Shown piece by piece: positions 1 through 8,686 of a stretch of DNA of 64,000 nucleotides. The position numbers and the translations under genes are program-made. The stretch is taken from assembly GCA_963728195.1 (NCBI GenBank), contig CAVSIX010000018.1, forward strand, positions 1 through 64,000, given 5' to 3'. The stretch's first letter is position 1. Each line of letters opens with the position of its first letter. Below the pieces are notes generated by a model that worked only from the letters and a program-made list of their open reading frames with translations, did not search any database and was not told the origin of the DNA. The DNA comes from Sva-07 sp963728195 (GTDB lineage Bacteria > Actinomycetota > Acidimicrobiia > Acidimicrobiales > Ilumatobacteraceae).

Positions 1-732
1 AGCGGTCCTCGGGGAGGACACCGGAGTCGGTCAGCCGATCGAGCAGCGACGACTTGCCGGCGTTGGTGTACCCGACGATCGCGACCGACGCCAGGCCGCT
101 GCGCCCACGGCCCTTGCGTTGGAGTTCGCGGGTGTCGGCGAGGGAATCGAGATCGCTTTGAGCTCGTTGATGCGCCGCATGATGCGACGGCGGTCGACCT
201 CGATCTTGGTCTCACCGCTACCGAAACGGGCGCCGACGCCGCCGCGCCGCTGCGACAGCTTGGCGTCGGCGCCGCGGCGGAGTCGAGGCAGCCGGTAGCG
301 CAGCAACGCCAACTCGACCTGGGCCTTGCCCTCGAGGGTGTGGGCGTTCTGGCCGAAGATGTCGAGGATCACCGTGGTGCGGTCGATCGCGGTTCGGCCG
401 AGCAGCTTCTCGAGGTTGTACTGCTGAGCGGGCGACAGCTCGTTGTCGAACACCACGGTGTCCGCATCGACCGCGAGACACAGCTGCTTCAGTTCCTCCG
501 CCTTGCCCTTGCCGATGTACCAGGTGTGGTCCGGGCTGTCGCGACGTTGCACCATCCGTGCGACCACGTCGGCGCCGGCGGTGTCGACCAGCAGGGCCAA
601 CTCGTCGAGTCCGGCATCGACGGCCTCGTCGGCCTCGCGAGGATCGGCGACGGCGACCAGCACGATCTTCTCCCTGATCGTGCGGTCGATCAGGGTGCCG
701 GCGAGTGCCTCGTTGTAGGGGGTGTTGCTCAT
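1..732 (-). CDS. hflX: GTPase HflX (partial, apparent frameshift)
   Basis: HflX is a ribosome-associated GTPase that splits or rescues stalled 50S/70S ribosomes. The in-frame part starts at the ATG at 730-732 (MSNTPYNE) and covers the N-terminal HflX domain, including the motif GKGKAEEL and a glycine-rich linker (RRGGVGARFGSGETKIE). After INELK, near 155-160, the frame is lost: the GTPase P-loop (GYTNAGKSS) and the following LLDRLTDSG continue in the neighbouring frame to the window edge. One missing base (for example in the TTT run read on the plus strand at 157-159) explains it. The start overlaps the dapF stop by 4 bases (ATGA), so it is the distal gene of a miaB-CM-miaA-dapF-hflX cluster. 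The frameshift may be a sequence error, a true mutation or, less likely, recoding. The protein also continues beyond base 1. Confidence 0.88.
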
Positions 733-1556
733 GCGACCTCTGCCTTGTCGTGGGATCCGACCACGACCTCGATCGTGGCCACGTACGTGGCCGGTCCGGT
801 CAACACGGCGTGCTCGGGTGTGTCGTCGGCGAAACTCACCGTGGCGGTTCCGCCGTCCATGTGGACGATGACCTCGCCGGCCCCGCGTGCGACGAGCCCC
901 CACGACCGAGCCGCGTACGCAGCGGCGCAGGCACCGGTACCGCACGCCTGGGTGATGCCCGCACCGCGCTCGTGGACGCGGATGGTGATCGCGTTGGCTT
1001 CGGGGCCGGGTTCCACGATCTCGAGGTTGACGTGGGGGACCTGGCCGCCGAGCAGTGCGAGGTCGACGACCGCGACCTCGTCGACGCCCACGACGCTGTG
1101 CGGATTGCCCAGGCTGAGGTGGGCGACCGGACGGTCCGGGTGGCATCCCAGCGCCGACCAGCCGGCAGGCTCGTCGAGCCTGGACACGTCACCCATCTCG
1201 ACGCGCGCCGTGATCGTCGCTTCGTCGTCGGTGGCATCGAGCACGACGAGCCGGTCGCCGGCGTCGGTGAGGATCAGTTGGTCGGACAGATCGCTGCGGC
1301 GCATCGCCAGGGCCTGCGCAAAGCAGCGGATGCCGTTGCCGCTCATCTCGGCGCGCGAGCCGTCGGCGTTGTACAGCGTCATCCGAGCGGCGTAACCGTC
1401 GGCGTCCTCCGCGATCAGCAGCCCGTCGGCGCCGAGACCGCGGCGCCGATCACACAGCCGGCGGGCGAGGCCGGCGAGATCGTCGTGGTCGGGGTCGAAC
1501 GCGACGAGGAAGTCGTTGCCCAGGCCGTGGTGTTTGGTGAGGGTCAGTGTGGTCAT
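729..1556 (-). CDS. dapF: Diaminopimelate epimerase
   Basis: This enzyme interconverts LL- and meso-diaminopimelate in lysine and peptidoglycan synthesis, in the cytoplasm. The 275-residue product has the two family active-site cysteines, in SGNGIRC and ACGTGAC, and the N-terminal signature KHHGLGNDF. I chose the ATG at 1554-1556 (MTTLTLTKHHG) because it gives the normal family N-terminus and overlaps the miaA stop as ATGA. The longer reading upstream is only Arg-rich shadow of miaA. The end also overlaps the hflX start, so miaA, dapF and hflX are probably translationally coupled. Length and motifs are complete. Confidence 0.96.
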   Translation of the reverse strand: MTTLTLTKHHGLGNDFLVAFDPDHDDLAGLARRLCDRRRGLGADGLLIAEDADGYAARMTLYNADGSRAEMSGNGIRCFAQALAMRRSDLSDQLILTDAGDRLVVLDATDDEATITARVEMGDVSRLDEPAGWSALGCHPDRPVAHLSLGNPHSVVGVDEVAVVDLALLGGQVPHVNLEIVEPGPEANAITIRVHERGAGITQACGTGACAAAYAARSWGLVARGAGEVIVHMDGGTATVSFADDTPEHAVLTGPATYVATIEVVVGSHDKAEVA

Positions 1557-2443
1557 CTCGTGAGCGCATCGATCACGACGGGTGCCGCCTCGGCCACGGC
1601 GTCGTGCTCCACGTCGACCCAGCGTATGCGGGGATCGCGACGGAACCATCGCTCCTGGCGGACGGCGAACTGACGGGTGCGGGTGACGATCGTGGCGATC
1701 GCCTCATCCTGGCTCAGACGACCGTGCACGACACCGAGGATTTCCGCGTACCCGAGCGCCTGCGCCGCAGACCGCGAGAACCCGGCGCCGGCGAGCGCCC
1801 GCACCTCGTCGACGAATCCGGCGTCGATCATCCGGCCGACGCGCTGGGCGATGCGCTCGGTGATCACCTCACGGGGCCACCGCAGCCCGATCTGCGCCAC
1901 CGGCGACGGCGGGTAGGCGTCGACGCCCGGGCCCAACGAGCTGAAGGGCCGTCCGCTACCCACGGTGACCTCGAGCGCCCGGACGATGCGACGACGGTTC
2001 GTCGGCTCCATCTTCACCGCAGCGTCCGGATCCATGCGCCGCAGACGTTCGAACAGCACCGCAGTGTCGGGCTCGGCCTCGAGGTCACTGCGCACGTCGG
2101 GCCACTGCCCTGGCAGGTCGAAGTCGTCGATCACCACACGGTGATAGAGCCCGGTTCCGCCGACGAGCAGCGCCCGGTGCCCGCTCGTTCCGATCCGTTC
2201 GAGTACGGCCGCGTAGGCGTCACGGAATTCGGCGACGGTGAAGTCGTCGGTCGGGGCGACCAGGTCGAGCAGATGATGCGGGACTTCCGAGCGTTCCGCC
2301 GGCGTGGGCTTGGCGGTGCCGATGTCCATCCCCCGGTACACCTGCATGCTGTCGATCGACACCAGTTCGACGTTGCCGAGCTGTCGAGCGACTGCCATGG
2401 CGACGGCCGATTTCCCCGACGCCGTCGACCCGACGATCGCCAC
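1553..2443 (-). CDS. miaA: tRNA dimethylallyltransferase
   Basis: MiaA adds a dimethylallyl group to A37 of tRNAs that read codons starting with U; MiaB, encoded just upstream in this cluster, then thiomethylates it. The 296-residue protein has the P-loop GSTASGKS at its N-terminus, the substrate loop SIDSMQVYRGMDIGTAKP, and the R-rich C-terminal TRTRQFAVRQERWFRRD typical of the family. The start is a GTG at 2441-2443. It leaves only one residue or so before AIVG, slightly short for the family, and a CTG a few codons upstream is a possible alternative. The end overlaps dapF by 4 bases. Confidence 0.95.
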   Translation of the reverse strand: MAIVGSTASGKSAVAMAVARQLGNVELVSIDSMQVYRGMDIGTAKPTPAERSEVPHHLLDLVAPTDDFTVAEFRDAYAAVLERIGTSGHRALLVGGTGLYHRVVIDDFDLPGQWPDVRSDLEAEPDTAVLFERLRRMDPDAAVKMEPTNRRRIVRALEVTVGSGRPFSSLGPGVDAYPPSPVAQIGLRWPREVITERIAQRVGRMIDAGFVDEVRALAGAGFSRSAAQALGYAEILGVVHGRLSQDEAIATIVTRTRQFAVRQERWFRRDPRIRWVDVEHDAVAEAAPVVIDALTR

Positions 2444-2463
2444 CCGATCGGGCTCGTGAGCGC

Positions 2464-2769
2464 TCAGAGCTGCTCGCCCTCGGCGATGCGCTGATGGTGG
2501 TGGATCACCTCGGCGACGATGAACCGCAGGAACTTCTCCGTGAACACCGGATCGAGCCCCGACTGCTCGGCCAGCGCCCGCAGTCGCTCGATCTGGACGC
2601 GCTCGCGTGCCTCGTCGGCGGCGGGCAACTCGACCGTCGCCTTGTAGCGGCCGACCGCCTTGGTGATCTTGAACCGTTCGGCGAGGAGGTGCACCAGGGC
2701 TGCGTCGATGTTGTCGATGCTGGCGCGGTACTCCGCCAGCTGGGGGTCGACGCTCGCCTCGCTCATCAC
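2464..2769 (-). CDS. Chorismate mutase, AroQ type
   Basis: A 101-residue, all-helical protein of the AroQ chorismate mutase family, which converts chorismate to prephenate for Phe/Tyr synthesis. Supporting features are the opening IDNIDAALVHLLAERFKITKAVG and the motif YKA that holds a substrate-binding lysine. It is a stand-alone domain, not fused to prephenate dehydratase or DAHP synthase. It lies about 20 bases before the miaA start on the same strand. Two adjacent ATG codons (2769, 2766) could serve as start. Its place among tRNA-modification genes is a neighbourhood habit rather than a functional link. Confidence 0.85.
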   Translation of the reverse strand: MMSEASVDPQLAEYRASIDNIDAALVHLLAERFKITKAVGRYKATVELPAADEARERVQIERLRALAEQSGLDPVFTEKFLRFIVAEVIHHHQRIAEGEQL

Positions 2770-2871
2770 GCCGACGCTAGCGCTCCCCCCAGCCCGAAAA
2801 ATGCCTGGTCTGTCGCGCTGAGCGCGACAATCGAGGCAGATTTCGAGGTGTTGGCGACGAAGAGGACGGAG

Positions 2872-4293
2872 TTACAGGGCGGCGACGGGGATGCGCAGCT
2901 TGTGCGTCGGCTCGGAGACGAACTCGACGAACTGGCCCTCGAGGAAGTGTGGTGCTCCACGGGTGATCTCGACGGTGGCGTAGCTGCCCGTGCGCAGCGG
3001 GCGCGGCGGCACGAAGTGGACCAGCTTGTTCTGGCGGGTGCGGCCGCTCGTGACCTTGGGATCGCGCTTGCTCGGGCCCTCGACCAGCACCTCTTCGATG
3101 CGCCCGACCCGTGCCTCGTGGCGACGAAGCGCCGACCGCTCGACGACGAGGCGCAGGCGCTGGAACCGTTCCGAGGCGACGGCCGGGTCGACGAAGTCCG
3201 CCGCCATTGCTGCGGCTTCGGTGCCCTCACGCGGCGAGAAGATGAACGTGTACGCGTAGTCGTATTCGGCTTGCGCAGCGACGGCGAGCGTCTGCTCGAA
3301 GTCGGCCTCGGTCTCGCCCGGGAATCCCACGATGATGTCGGTCGACACCGCCAGGTCGGCGACCGTGCGGCGGGCCTCGGCCAGACGGTCGAGGTAACGC
3401 TCGGCGGTGTAGCCGCGATGCATCAGGGCGAGCACCCGGTCGCTCCCCGACTGCAGCGGAGAGTGGAGGTGCTCGCAGACCGCCGGCGTCTGCGCCATGG
3501 CGGCGAAGGTCTCGGGGCGCATGTCCTTGGGGTGCGGGCTGGTGTAGCGGACCCGGCGGATGCCGTCGATCGCACCCACGTCGCGCAGCAGGTCGGCGAA
3601 CAGCGGGCGCAGCCGCGCAGTGTCGTCACCGGCGTGCCGGGCAGCCACCTGCAGGTCGCGGCCGTAGCTGTTGACGTTCTGGCCGAGCAGCGTCACCTCG
3701 GTGACGCCGGCGTCGCTCAGCTCCGCGACCTCGGCGAGGATCGCGTCGTACGGACGACTGATCTCGGTGCCTCGGACAGCGGGCACGATGCAGAACGCGC
3801 AATTGTTGTCGCAGCCGATCTGGATCGTCACCCAGGCGTTGTAGGACGTCTCGCGCCGTGCCGGCAGCGCCGAGGGGAACAGCGCCTGATCCTCGATCAC
3901 CGCTTCGGTGAGGATCTCGGTGATCGGGCGATCCGACGTGCGCGCCTCGGCCAGCAGTTCTGCGGCGCGGTGCACGTTGTGGGTGCCCATCACCACGTCG
4001 ACGTGACCGGCACGCTGCGCGACGAGCTCCTGGTCCTTCTGGGCGAGGCAGCCGGACACGACGATCTGGCGGCCCTCTCGTTCGCCCTTCCAGGTCTTCA
4101 GGTGTCCGAGGTTGCCGTAGAGCTTGTTGTCCGCGTTCTCGCGGATACAGCACGTGTTGAGCACGACGACGTCGGCGTCGGCCTCGCTCTCGGCGCGCAC
4201 CAACCCGTCGGCTTCGAGCAAGCCGGAGATGCGCTCGGAGTCGTGCTCGTTCATCTGGCACCCGTAGGTGCGCACGACGTAGCTGCGGGACAT
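2872..4293 (-). CDS. miaB: tRNA-2-methylthio-N6-dimethylallyladenosine synthase
   Basis: A radical-SAM methylthiotransferase that turns i6A37 into ms2i6A37 in tRNA, acting after MiaA. The 473-residue product has the N-terminal UPF0004 domain with its three cluster cysteines (YGCQMN, NTCCIRENA, SGCLAQ), the radical-SAM motif CDNNCAFC, and a C-terminal TRAM domain. The ATG at 4291-4293 (MSRSYVVRTYGCQ) fits the family; eight extra upstream residues are possible but unlikely. A gap of about 100 bases separates it from the chorismate mutase gene, with no clear terminator, so it may lead the operon that runs to hflX. Confidence 0.97.
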   Translation of the reverse strand: MSRSYVVRTYGCQMNEHDSERISGLLEADGLVRAESEADADVVVLNTCCIRENADNKLYGNLGHLKTWKGEREGRQIVVSGCLAQKDQELVAQRAGHVDVVMGTHNVHRAAELLAEARTSDRPITEILTEAVIEDQALFPSALPARRETSYNAWVTIQIGCDNNCAFCIVPAVRGTEISRPYDAILAEVAELSDAGVTEVTLLGQNVNSYGRDLQVAARHAGDDTARLRPLFADLLRDVGAIDGIRRVRYTSPHPKDMRPETFAAMAQTPAVCEHLHSPLQSGSDRVLALMHRGYTAERYLDRLAEARRTVADLAVSTDIIVGFPGETEADFEQTLAVAAQAEYDYAYTFIFSPREGTEAAAMAADFVDPAVASERFQRLRLVVERSALRRHEARVGRIEEVLVEGPSKRDPKVTSGRTRQNKLVHFVPPRPLRTGSYATVEITRGAPHFLEGQFVEFVSEPTHKLRIPVAAL

Positions 4294-4340
4294 GGGTCCC
4301 GAGGCTACTGGCACCATGAGAGCACGCTCGCCGGTTTCGG

Positions 4341-4790
4341 GTGGCTATCGTGCCGCTCGTGCTTGCCATCCTCGTCCCCGAGAACTACGACCTGTACCGC
4401 ATCATCTATTTCGTGCACCTCTTGTCCGCGATCGCCGCATTCGGTCCGCTGTTCCTCTACCCGAGGCTGCAGCGCGCCGGCGCGACCGCCGAGGTCGCCC
4501 GGCTGCACATGCGCCTCGTGTTCCCCGCCCTGGTGCTGCTGTGGGTGGCCGGCATGGGCATGGCGGGCGTGGGCAAGATCAGCCTCGTCGGCACGCCGTT
4601 CGTGACCGCCACCATCGTGCTGTGGCTCATCGCACTGGCGGTCAGCTGGTTCATGATCCGCCCCGCACTGTCGGACCCGGGCGACGACGCCCGCAAGATC
4701 ATGTCCGCTGGCATCGGGATCACCCACCTGATCCTGATCGTGTCGCTCTACCTGATGATCTTCAAGCCGGGCGGCTACGAATTCAACTGA
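4341..4790 (+). CDS. DUF2269-like integral membrane protein
   Basis: A 149-residue membrane protein with about four hydrophobic segments (residues roughly 1-12/20-40, 55-75, 85-105, 125-142) and short charged loops such as PRLQRAG and DPGDDARK. The overall pattern (an N-terminal HLLSAIAAFGPLF helix with an invariant-looking His) resembles DUF2269 proteins, whose function is unknown. The start is a GTG at 4341; in-frame GTGs at 4350 and 4359 are alternatives. The gene is divergent from miaB (48 bases between starts), so the two share a short promoter region. A hairpin repeat pair follows its stop. Confidence 0.75.
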   Translation: MAIVPLVLAILVPENYDLYRIIYFVHLLSAIAAFGPLFLYPRLQRAGATAEVARLHMRLVFPALVLLWVAGMGMAGVGKISLVGTPFVTATIVLWLIALAVSWFMIRPALSDPGDDARKIMSAGIGITHLILIVSLYLMIFKPGGYEFN

Positions 4791-4803
4791 GCCCTCGGTT
4801 CAC

Positions 4804-4903
4804 GTGAGCGCAGATCGGTGAACTGAACGTTCGCGCTCACACAAGTCGCCGACTCGATTTCTGTGTGAGCGCAGATCGGTGAACTGGACGTTCGCGCTCA
4901 CAC
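4804..4903. repeat. Two palindromic repeats, family A (41 nt type)
   Basis: Two inverted-repeat units at 4804-4840 (visible arms of 7 bases) and 4863-4903 (arms GTGTGAGCG / CGCTCACAC, 9 bases). They share the interior CAGATCGGTGAACT-(G/A)-ACGTTCG-type core, differing by one base (AACTGAACG versus AACTGGACG). They lie between the convergent ends of the DUF2269 gene and the VOC gene, so they could act as bidirectional terminators or mRNA 3'-end stabilisers. The same arms with a different core recur at 36059-36236. Confidence 0.85.
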
Positions 4904-4918
4904 AAATCGCGAACCGGA

Positions 4919-5350
4919 TCAGCCGGCACCCATGACGAGGCGGCCGTCGTCGTCGATACGGGCGTACGGATTGTGGGCGAGTTCCCACAGGTGGCCGTCG
5001 GGGTCGGCCACGTAGGACGAGTAGCCGCCCCAGAACGCCGTGTGCGGCTCGACCTTCGCCGTGGCGCCGGCCTCGAGCCAGGCAGCGAAGACCTCGTCGA
5101 CCTCGGCCGGCGAGGCCAGGTTCATCGCCAGCGCAACACCGCGAAATCCCGAACCCTCGGCTGGAATCTTGGCGTCGTCGGCGAGGGCCGACCACTCGTA
5201 CAGCCCCAACACCGAGCCCTGCATCTCGAAGAACGAGATCGACGGCGCCGTGGAGGTGTTCGTCCAGCCGAGCGACTCGTAGAACGCCGTCGACCTGGCC
5301 AGGTCGGCAACGCCGAGCGTGATGATCGAAATACGGTTGGGAACGGTCAT
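4919..5350 (-). CDS. VOC (glyoxalase/bleomycin-resistance) family protein
   Basis: A 143-residue single-chain VOC protein made of two beta-alpha-beta-beta-beta modules. It opens with ISIITLGVADLARSTAFYESLGW and has the second-module motif YVADPDGHLWELAHNPY, which carries the usual metal-ligand Glu. Members include glyoxalases, dioxygenases and resistance proteins, so the substrate cannot be named. It stands alone between the convergent family A repeats and recA, transcribed with the same strand as recA but starting downstream of it. Confidence 0.85.
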   Translation of the reverse strand: MTVPNRISIITLGVADLARSTAFYESLGWTNTSTAPSISFFEMQGSVLGLYEWSALADDAKIPAEGSGFRGVALAMNLASPAEVDEVFAAWLEAGATAKVEPHTAFWGGYSSYVADPDGHLWELAHNPYARIDDDGRLVMGAG

Positions 5351-5419
5351 GCTGGCCTCCTCGGCTCGAGACCCATCATGACCGAACCCTCCGTCGTGGA
5401 GTCAGCCGGGCGCTGCGGA

Positions 5420-6487
<1,068 letters not shown>

Positions 6488-6636
6488 GTCGTGTCTCGCT
6501 TTCGTCGTGCGGCGGGCGAACCCGGTGCGGTTGGTGATGTGCACCGTAGAGAGGGGGTGTCACAGAGTTGATCGAGGGGTCGTCGACCCGTGGGTGACCG
6601 GGTGTTTCGGGTCGCTCGGGGCAACCGAATGACATC

Positions 6637-6666
6637 AGTGTAGGCAACGAACAGTCGTTCGGTCAA
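6637..6666 (-). promoter_or_regulatory. recA promoter with SOS (LexA) box in the spacer
   Basis: Read on the minus strand there is a -35-like TTGACC (6661-6666), an 18-base spacer and a -10-like TACACT (6637-6642). The spacer is filled by CGAACGACTGTTCG (6648-6661), a perfect CGAAC-N4-GTTCG palindrome, which is the established SOS box of actinobacteria. LexA bound here would block RNA polymerase directly. The predicted start near 6630 gives a leader of roughly 140 bases before the recA ATG. The gap of 6488-6754 holds no other gene. Confidence 0.88.
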
Positions 6667-6754
6667 GCACCACCCGGACGAACGCCCGAGGACACCTTTG
6701 CGCGACGGTTCCCGTGGAGCGCCCCACCAGGAACTCGACGCAAACGAAGTGCGG

Positions 6755-7216
6755 TCAGCTGCTGTGATCGGGCGAGGGATCGCCCGATGCGGACTCGGTG
6801 TCGAGTGCGGCGTCCGGCGTGGTGTCGCCGACGATCTCGAAGTCGCTCGGCTCCGGCGGACGCAGCAAGATGTCGATCGCCTGCCACAGACAGTACGCAG
6901 GTCCATACGTGAAGAACGGCAGGACGATCGCCAGCACGGCGAGCACGATGAACATCGGCACGACCTCGACGTCGGGCCAGGTCACCGCCACCATCGCACC
7001 GAGGATCAGCATCAGGGGGCCGAACGTGATGATCGCCGTCACGGCGGCGGCGCCGAGCTCGTAACCCACGTCGTCACGTCGCCACTTGAGCCCGCACGAC
7101 TGGCAGTGCTCGGCCTTCTTGAACCATCCGACGAAGAATGCTCCCCGGCCACCGCACCATGCGCAGTGCCGGAAGGCCCCTCGAACGAGCATGCGGGGAA
7201 CTCCGGGTCGCTTCAC
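6755..7216 (-). CDS. DUF983-like zinc-ribbon membrane protein
   Basis: A 153-residue protein with an N-terminal zinc ribbon (CAWCGG ... CQSCGL, residues about 18-42) followed by two membrane segments (about 56-80 and 86-112) and a Ser/Asp-rich tail. This plan matches DUF983 proteins, which have unknown function; some occur near cytochrome oxidase assembly genes, but no such neighbour is present here. The start is an ATG at 7214-7216, divergent from the membrane protein at 7255. Confidence 0.8.
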   Translation of the reverse strand: MKRPGVPRMLVRGAFRHCAWCGGRGAFFVGWFKKAEHCQSCGLKWRRDDVGYELGAAAVTAIITFGPLMLILGAMVAVTWPDVEVVPMFIVLAVLAIVLPFFTYGPAYCLWQAIDILLRPPEPSDFEIVGDTTPDAALDTESASGDPSPDHSS

Positions 7217-7254
7217 GATTCAAGGTTATGCGCAGGATTTGTCAGACTCTCAAA

Positions 7255-8064
7255 ATGCGTAGATCGCTCGGGGGGCTGTTGTTGATCGTGGCCGCCGTCC
7301 TCGTCGCACTCTCGGTGGGCATGTGGTGGCTGCAGCGCGTGGCATTCTCGCCGTCGAACGACTCCGGCGTCGCCCATTCGATCCTGGGCGACGAGGAGAT
7401 CCGCGGGCAGGTCGCCACGATCGTGGCGGGCGCCGACGCAGCGCTGCTCAGCCAGTCCCCCGCCGAGCTGCGTGAGTTCATCGAGGAGATCGCCCGCATC
7501 CCCGAAGGAGCCGCATTGATGAGCGACTTCGTCGGAGACGCACATGGTGCACTGATCGGATCGTTCGACGGACGGGTGACCATCGCCGCCCAGCAGCAGG
7601 TGAACATCGTGCGCAACGAACTGGTCGGCGAAGCGGAGGCGATCACCCTGCCGGTACAGCGAGTCGGATCGATGGCGTTCCTCGACGAGTGGCTCCCATG
7701 GGTCACCCTCGGCGCACTCGTGGCGGGTGGGCTCTTCGCGATTGCCGGGGTGGTGCTGCGCCCCGAACGAGGCGAGGGGACCTATGCGCTCGGCGTGTTC
7801 TTCGCGGCGACCGCTGCATCGCTGCTCGTCTTGGGCTACCTCGTGCCGCTCGCGCTGCTCCCCGCCTTCGCCGACGACCCGTGGATGGGCGTGTTCGCGC
7901 GGCTCGCCAACCACCATCGGAACCTCACGCTGCTGCTCGCCGTTGCATCGTTCGTGGTGGCGGCGCTGATCGTGTTCAGCACGAGCAGCCGGCGCGAACG
8001 CCGGCAGCACTCGACCCCGCTCAACGTCGGGCGCTACCGCGACGAGCGGAATTGGAGCCGCTGA
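7255..8064 (+). CDS. Membrane protein of unknown function
   Basis: A 269-residue protein with an N-terminal signal anchor (RRSLGGLLLIVAAVLVALSVGMWWLQ), an extracytoplasmic helical region of about 130 residues, and three further hydrophobic segments near residues 147-170, 178-205 and 222-242, ending in an Arg-rich cytoplasmic tail. I do not recognise a named family. The soluble part contains LGDEEIRGQVATIVAGADAALL and GALIGSFDGRVTIAAQQQV, the sort of text seen in actinobacterial integral proteins with a conserved external domain. The ATG at 7255 is preferred because it sits just before the positive signal-anchor start; an in-frame ATG at 7228 is possible. Two family B hairpins follow the stop. 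Confidence 0.7.
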   Translation: MRRSLGGLLLIVAAVLVALSVGMWWLQRVAFSPSNDSGVAHSILGDEEIRGQVATIVAGADAALLSQSPAELREFIEEIARIPEGAALMSDFVGDAHGALIGSFDGRVTIAAQQQVNIVRNELVGEAEAITLPVQRVGSMAFLDEWLPWVTLGALVAGGLFAIAGVVLRPERGEGTYALGVFFAATAASLLVLGYLVPLALLPAFADDPWMGVFARLANHHRNLTLLLAVASFVVAALIVFSTSSRRERRQHSTPLNVGRYRDERNWSR

Positions 8065-8083
8065 CCGAACCGGCGACCCACAC

Positions 8084-8184
8084 CGATGAGCGAACCGACC
8101 AGATACCGGCGCTTCGCTCATCGCACACGACAACCGACTCGCACCGATGAGCGAACCGACCAGATACCGGCGCTTCGCTCATCG
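8084..8184. repeat. Two palindromic repeats, family B (40 nt)
   Basis: Two identical 40-base units at 8084-8123 and 8145-8184. Each has perfect 11-base arms (CGATGAGCGAA / TTCGCTCATCG) around the core CCGACCAGATACCGGCGC. They lie between the convergent ends of the membrane-protein gene and the LEH-like gene. Two near-identical copies, with CAC in place of CAG in the core, occur at 15722-15822. Confidence 0.88.
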
Positions 8185-8201
8185 CAGGGAGCCGACCGAA
8201 C

Positions 8202-8585
8202 TCAGGAGGCGGTGAGTTCGGCGAGTTGGCGTTGGTAGCCGGCGAGATCGAAGTAGTCCCGCCACAGCGTGATCAACCCGTCGTCGTCGACCTCGAACAC
8301 GCCGGCGACCGGCAACTCGAGCCAGCCCTCGCCGATGCGGAACCGATCGATGCGCTCGTTGAACACGACGTTGCCGTCACCGTGTTGACGCACGATCACC
8401 CAGTCGACCTCGCTGGCGGCGCCGAGAAACGCCTCCAAGGTGGCCGCCATGGCGTCTCGACCGACGATCGGCTGCATCGGCACGTTCTCGTAGGAGATCG
8501 ACGGCGACGCGAGCGCAGCTGCAGCGGCGACGTCCTTGCGCTCGATGGCTTCGATGAAGGCGGTGACGATCCCCGACGGCGACAT
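8202..8585 (-). CDS. Limonene-1,2-epoxide hydrolase-like (SnoaL/NTF2 fold) protein
   Basis: A 127-residue NTF2-fold protein. The order and spacing of motifs match limonene-epoxide hydrolase family proteins: an N-terminal helix FIEAIERKDVAAAAAL, VGRDAMAATLEAFLG, then NERIDRF (Arg and Asp) and GLITLWRDYFDL (Asp), which would supply the Asp-Arg-Asp water-activating set. The substrate cannot be named; in actinobacteria such proteins act on terpene or steroid-like epoxides or are orphan. The ATG at 8583-8585 (MSPSGIV) gives the normal start. It is divergent from the acyl-CoA dehydrogenase at 8687, which hints at a shared lipid-catabolism context. Confidence 0.75.
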   Translation of the reverse strand: MSPSGIVTAFIEAIERKDVAAAAALASPSISYENVPMQPIVGRDAMAATLEAFLGAASEVDWVIVRQHGDGNVVFNERIDRFRIGEGWLELPVAGVFEVDDDGLITLWRDYFDLAGYQRQLAELTAS

Positions 8586-8686
8586 GCGAGAGAGCGTAGT
8601 GACTGCGCGACCGCCGGATCGTTTGGCGGCCGTCGTGCGCATCCCTACGATCGATCATGACGGTGCCGACACGGAGAGGACGTGCG

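Noticed and set aside
150..165. Programmed -1 frameshift in hflX
   Set aside because: No X-XXY-YYZ slippery site or following strong hairpin is evident; a base loss is the simpler explanation.
31..1146. A 371-residue minus-strand protein starting at 1146
   Set aside because: The first 138 residues are an out-of-frame reading of dapF; hflX starts at the ATG at 730-732.
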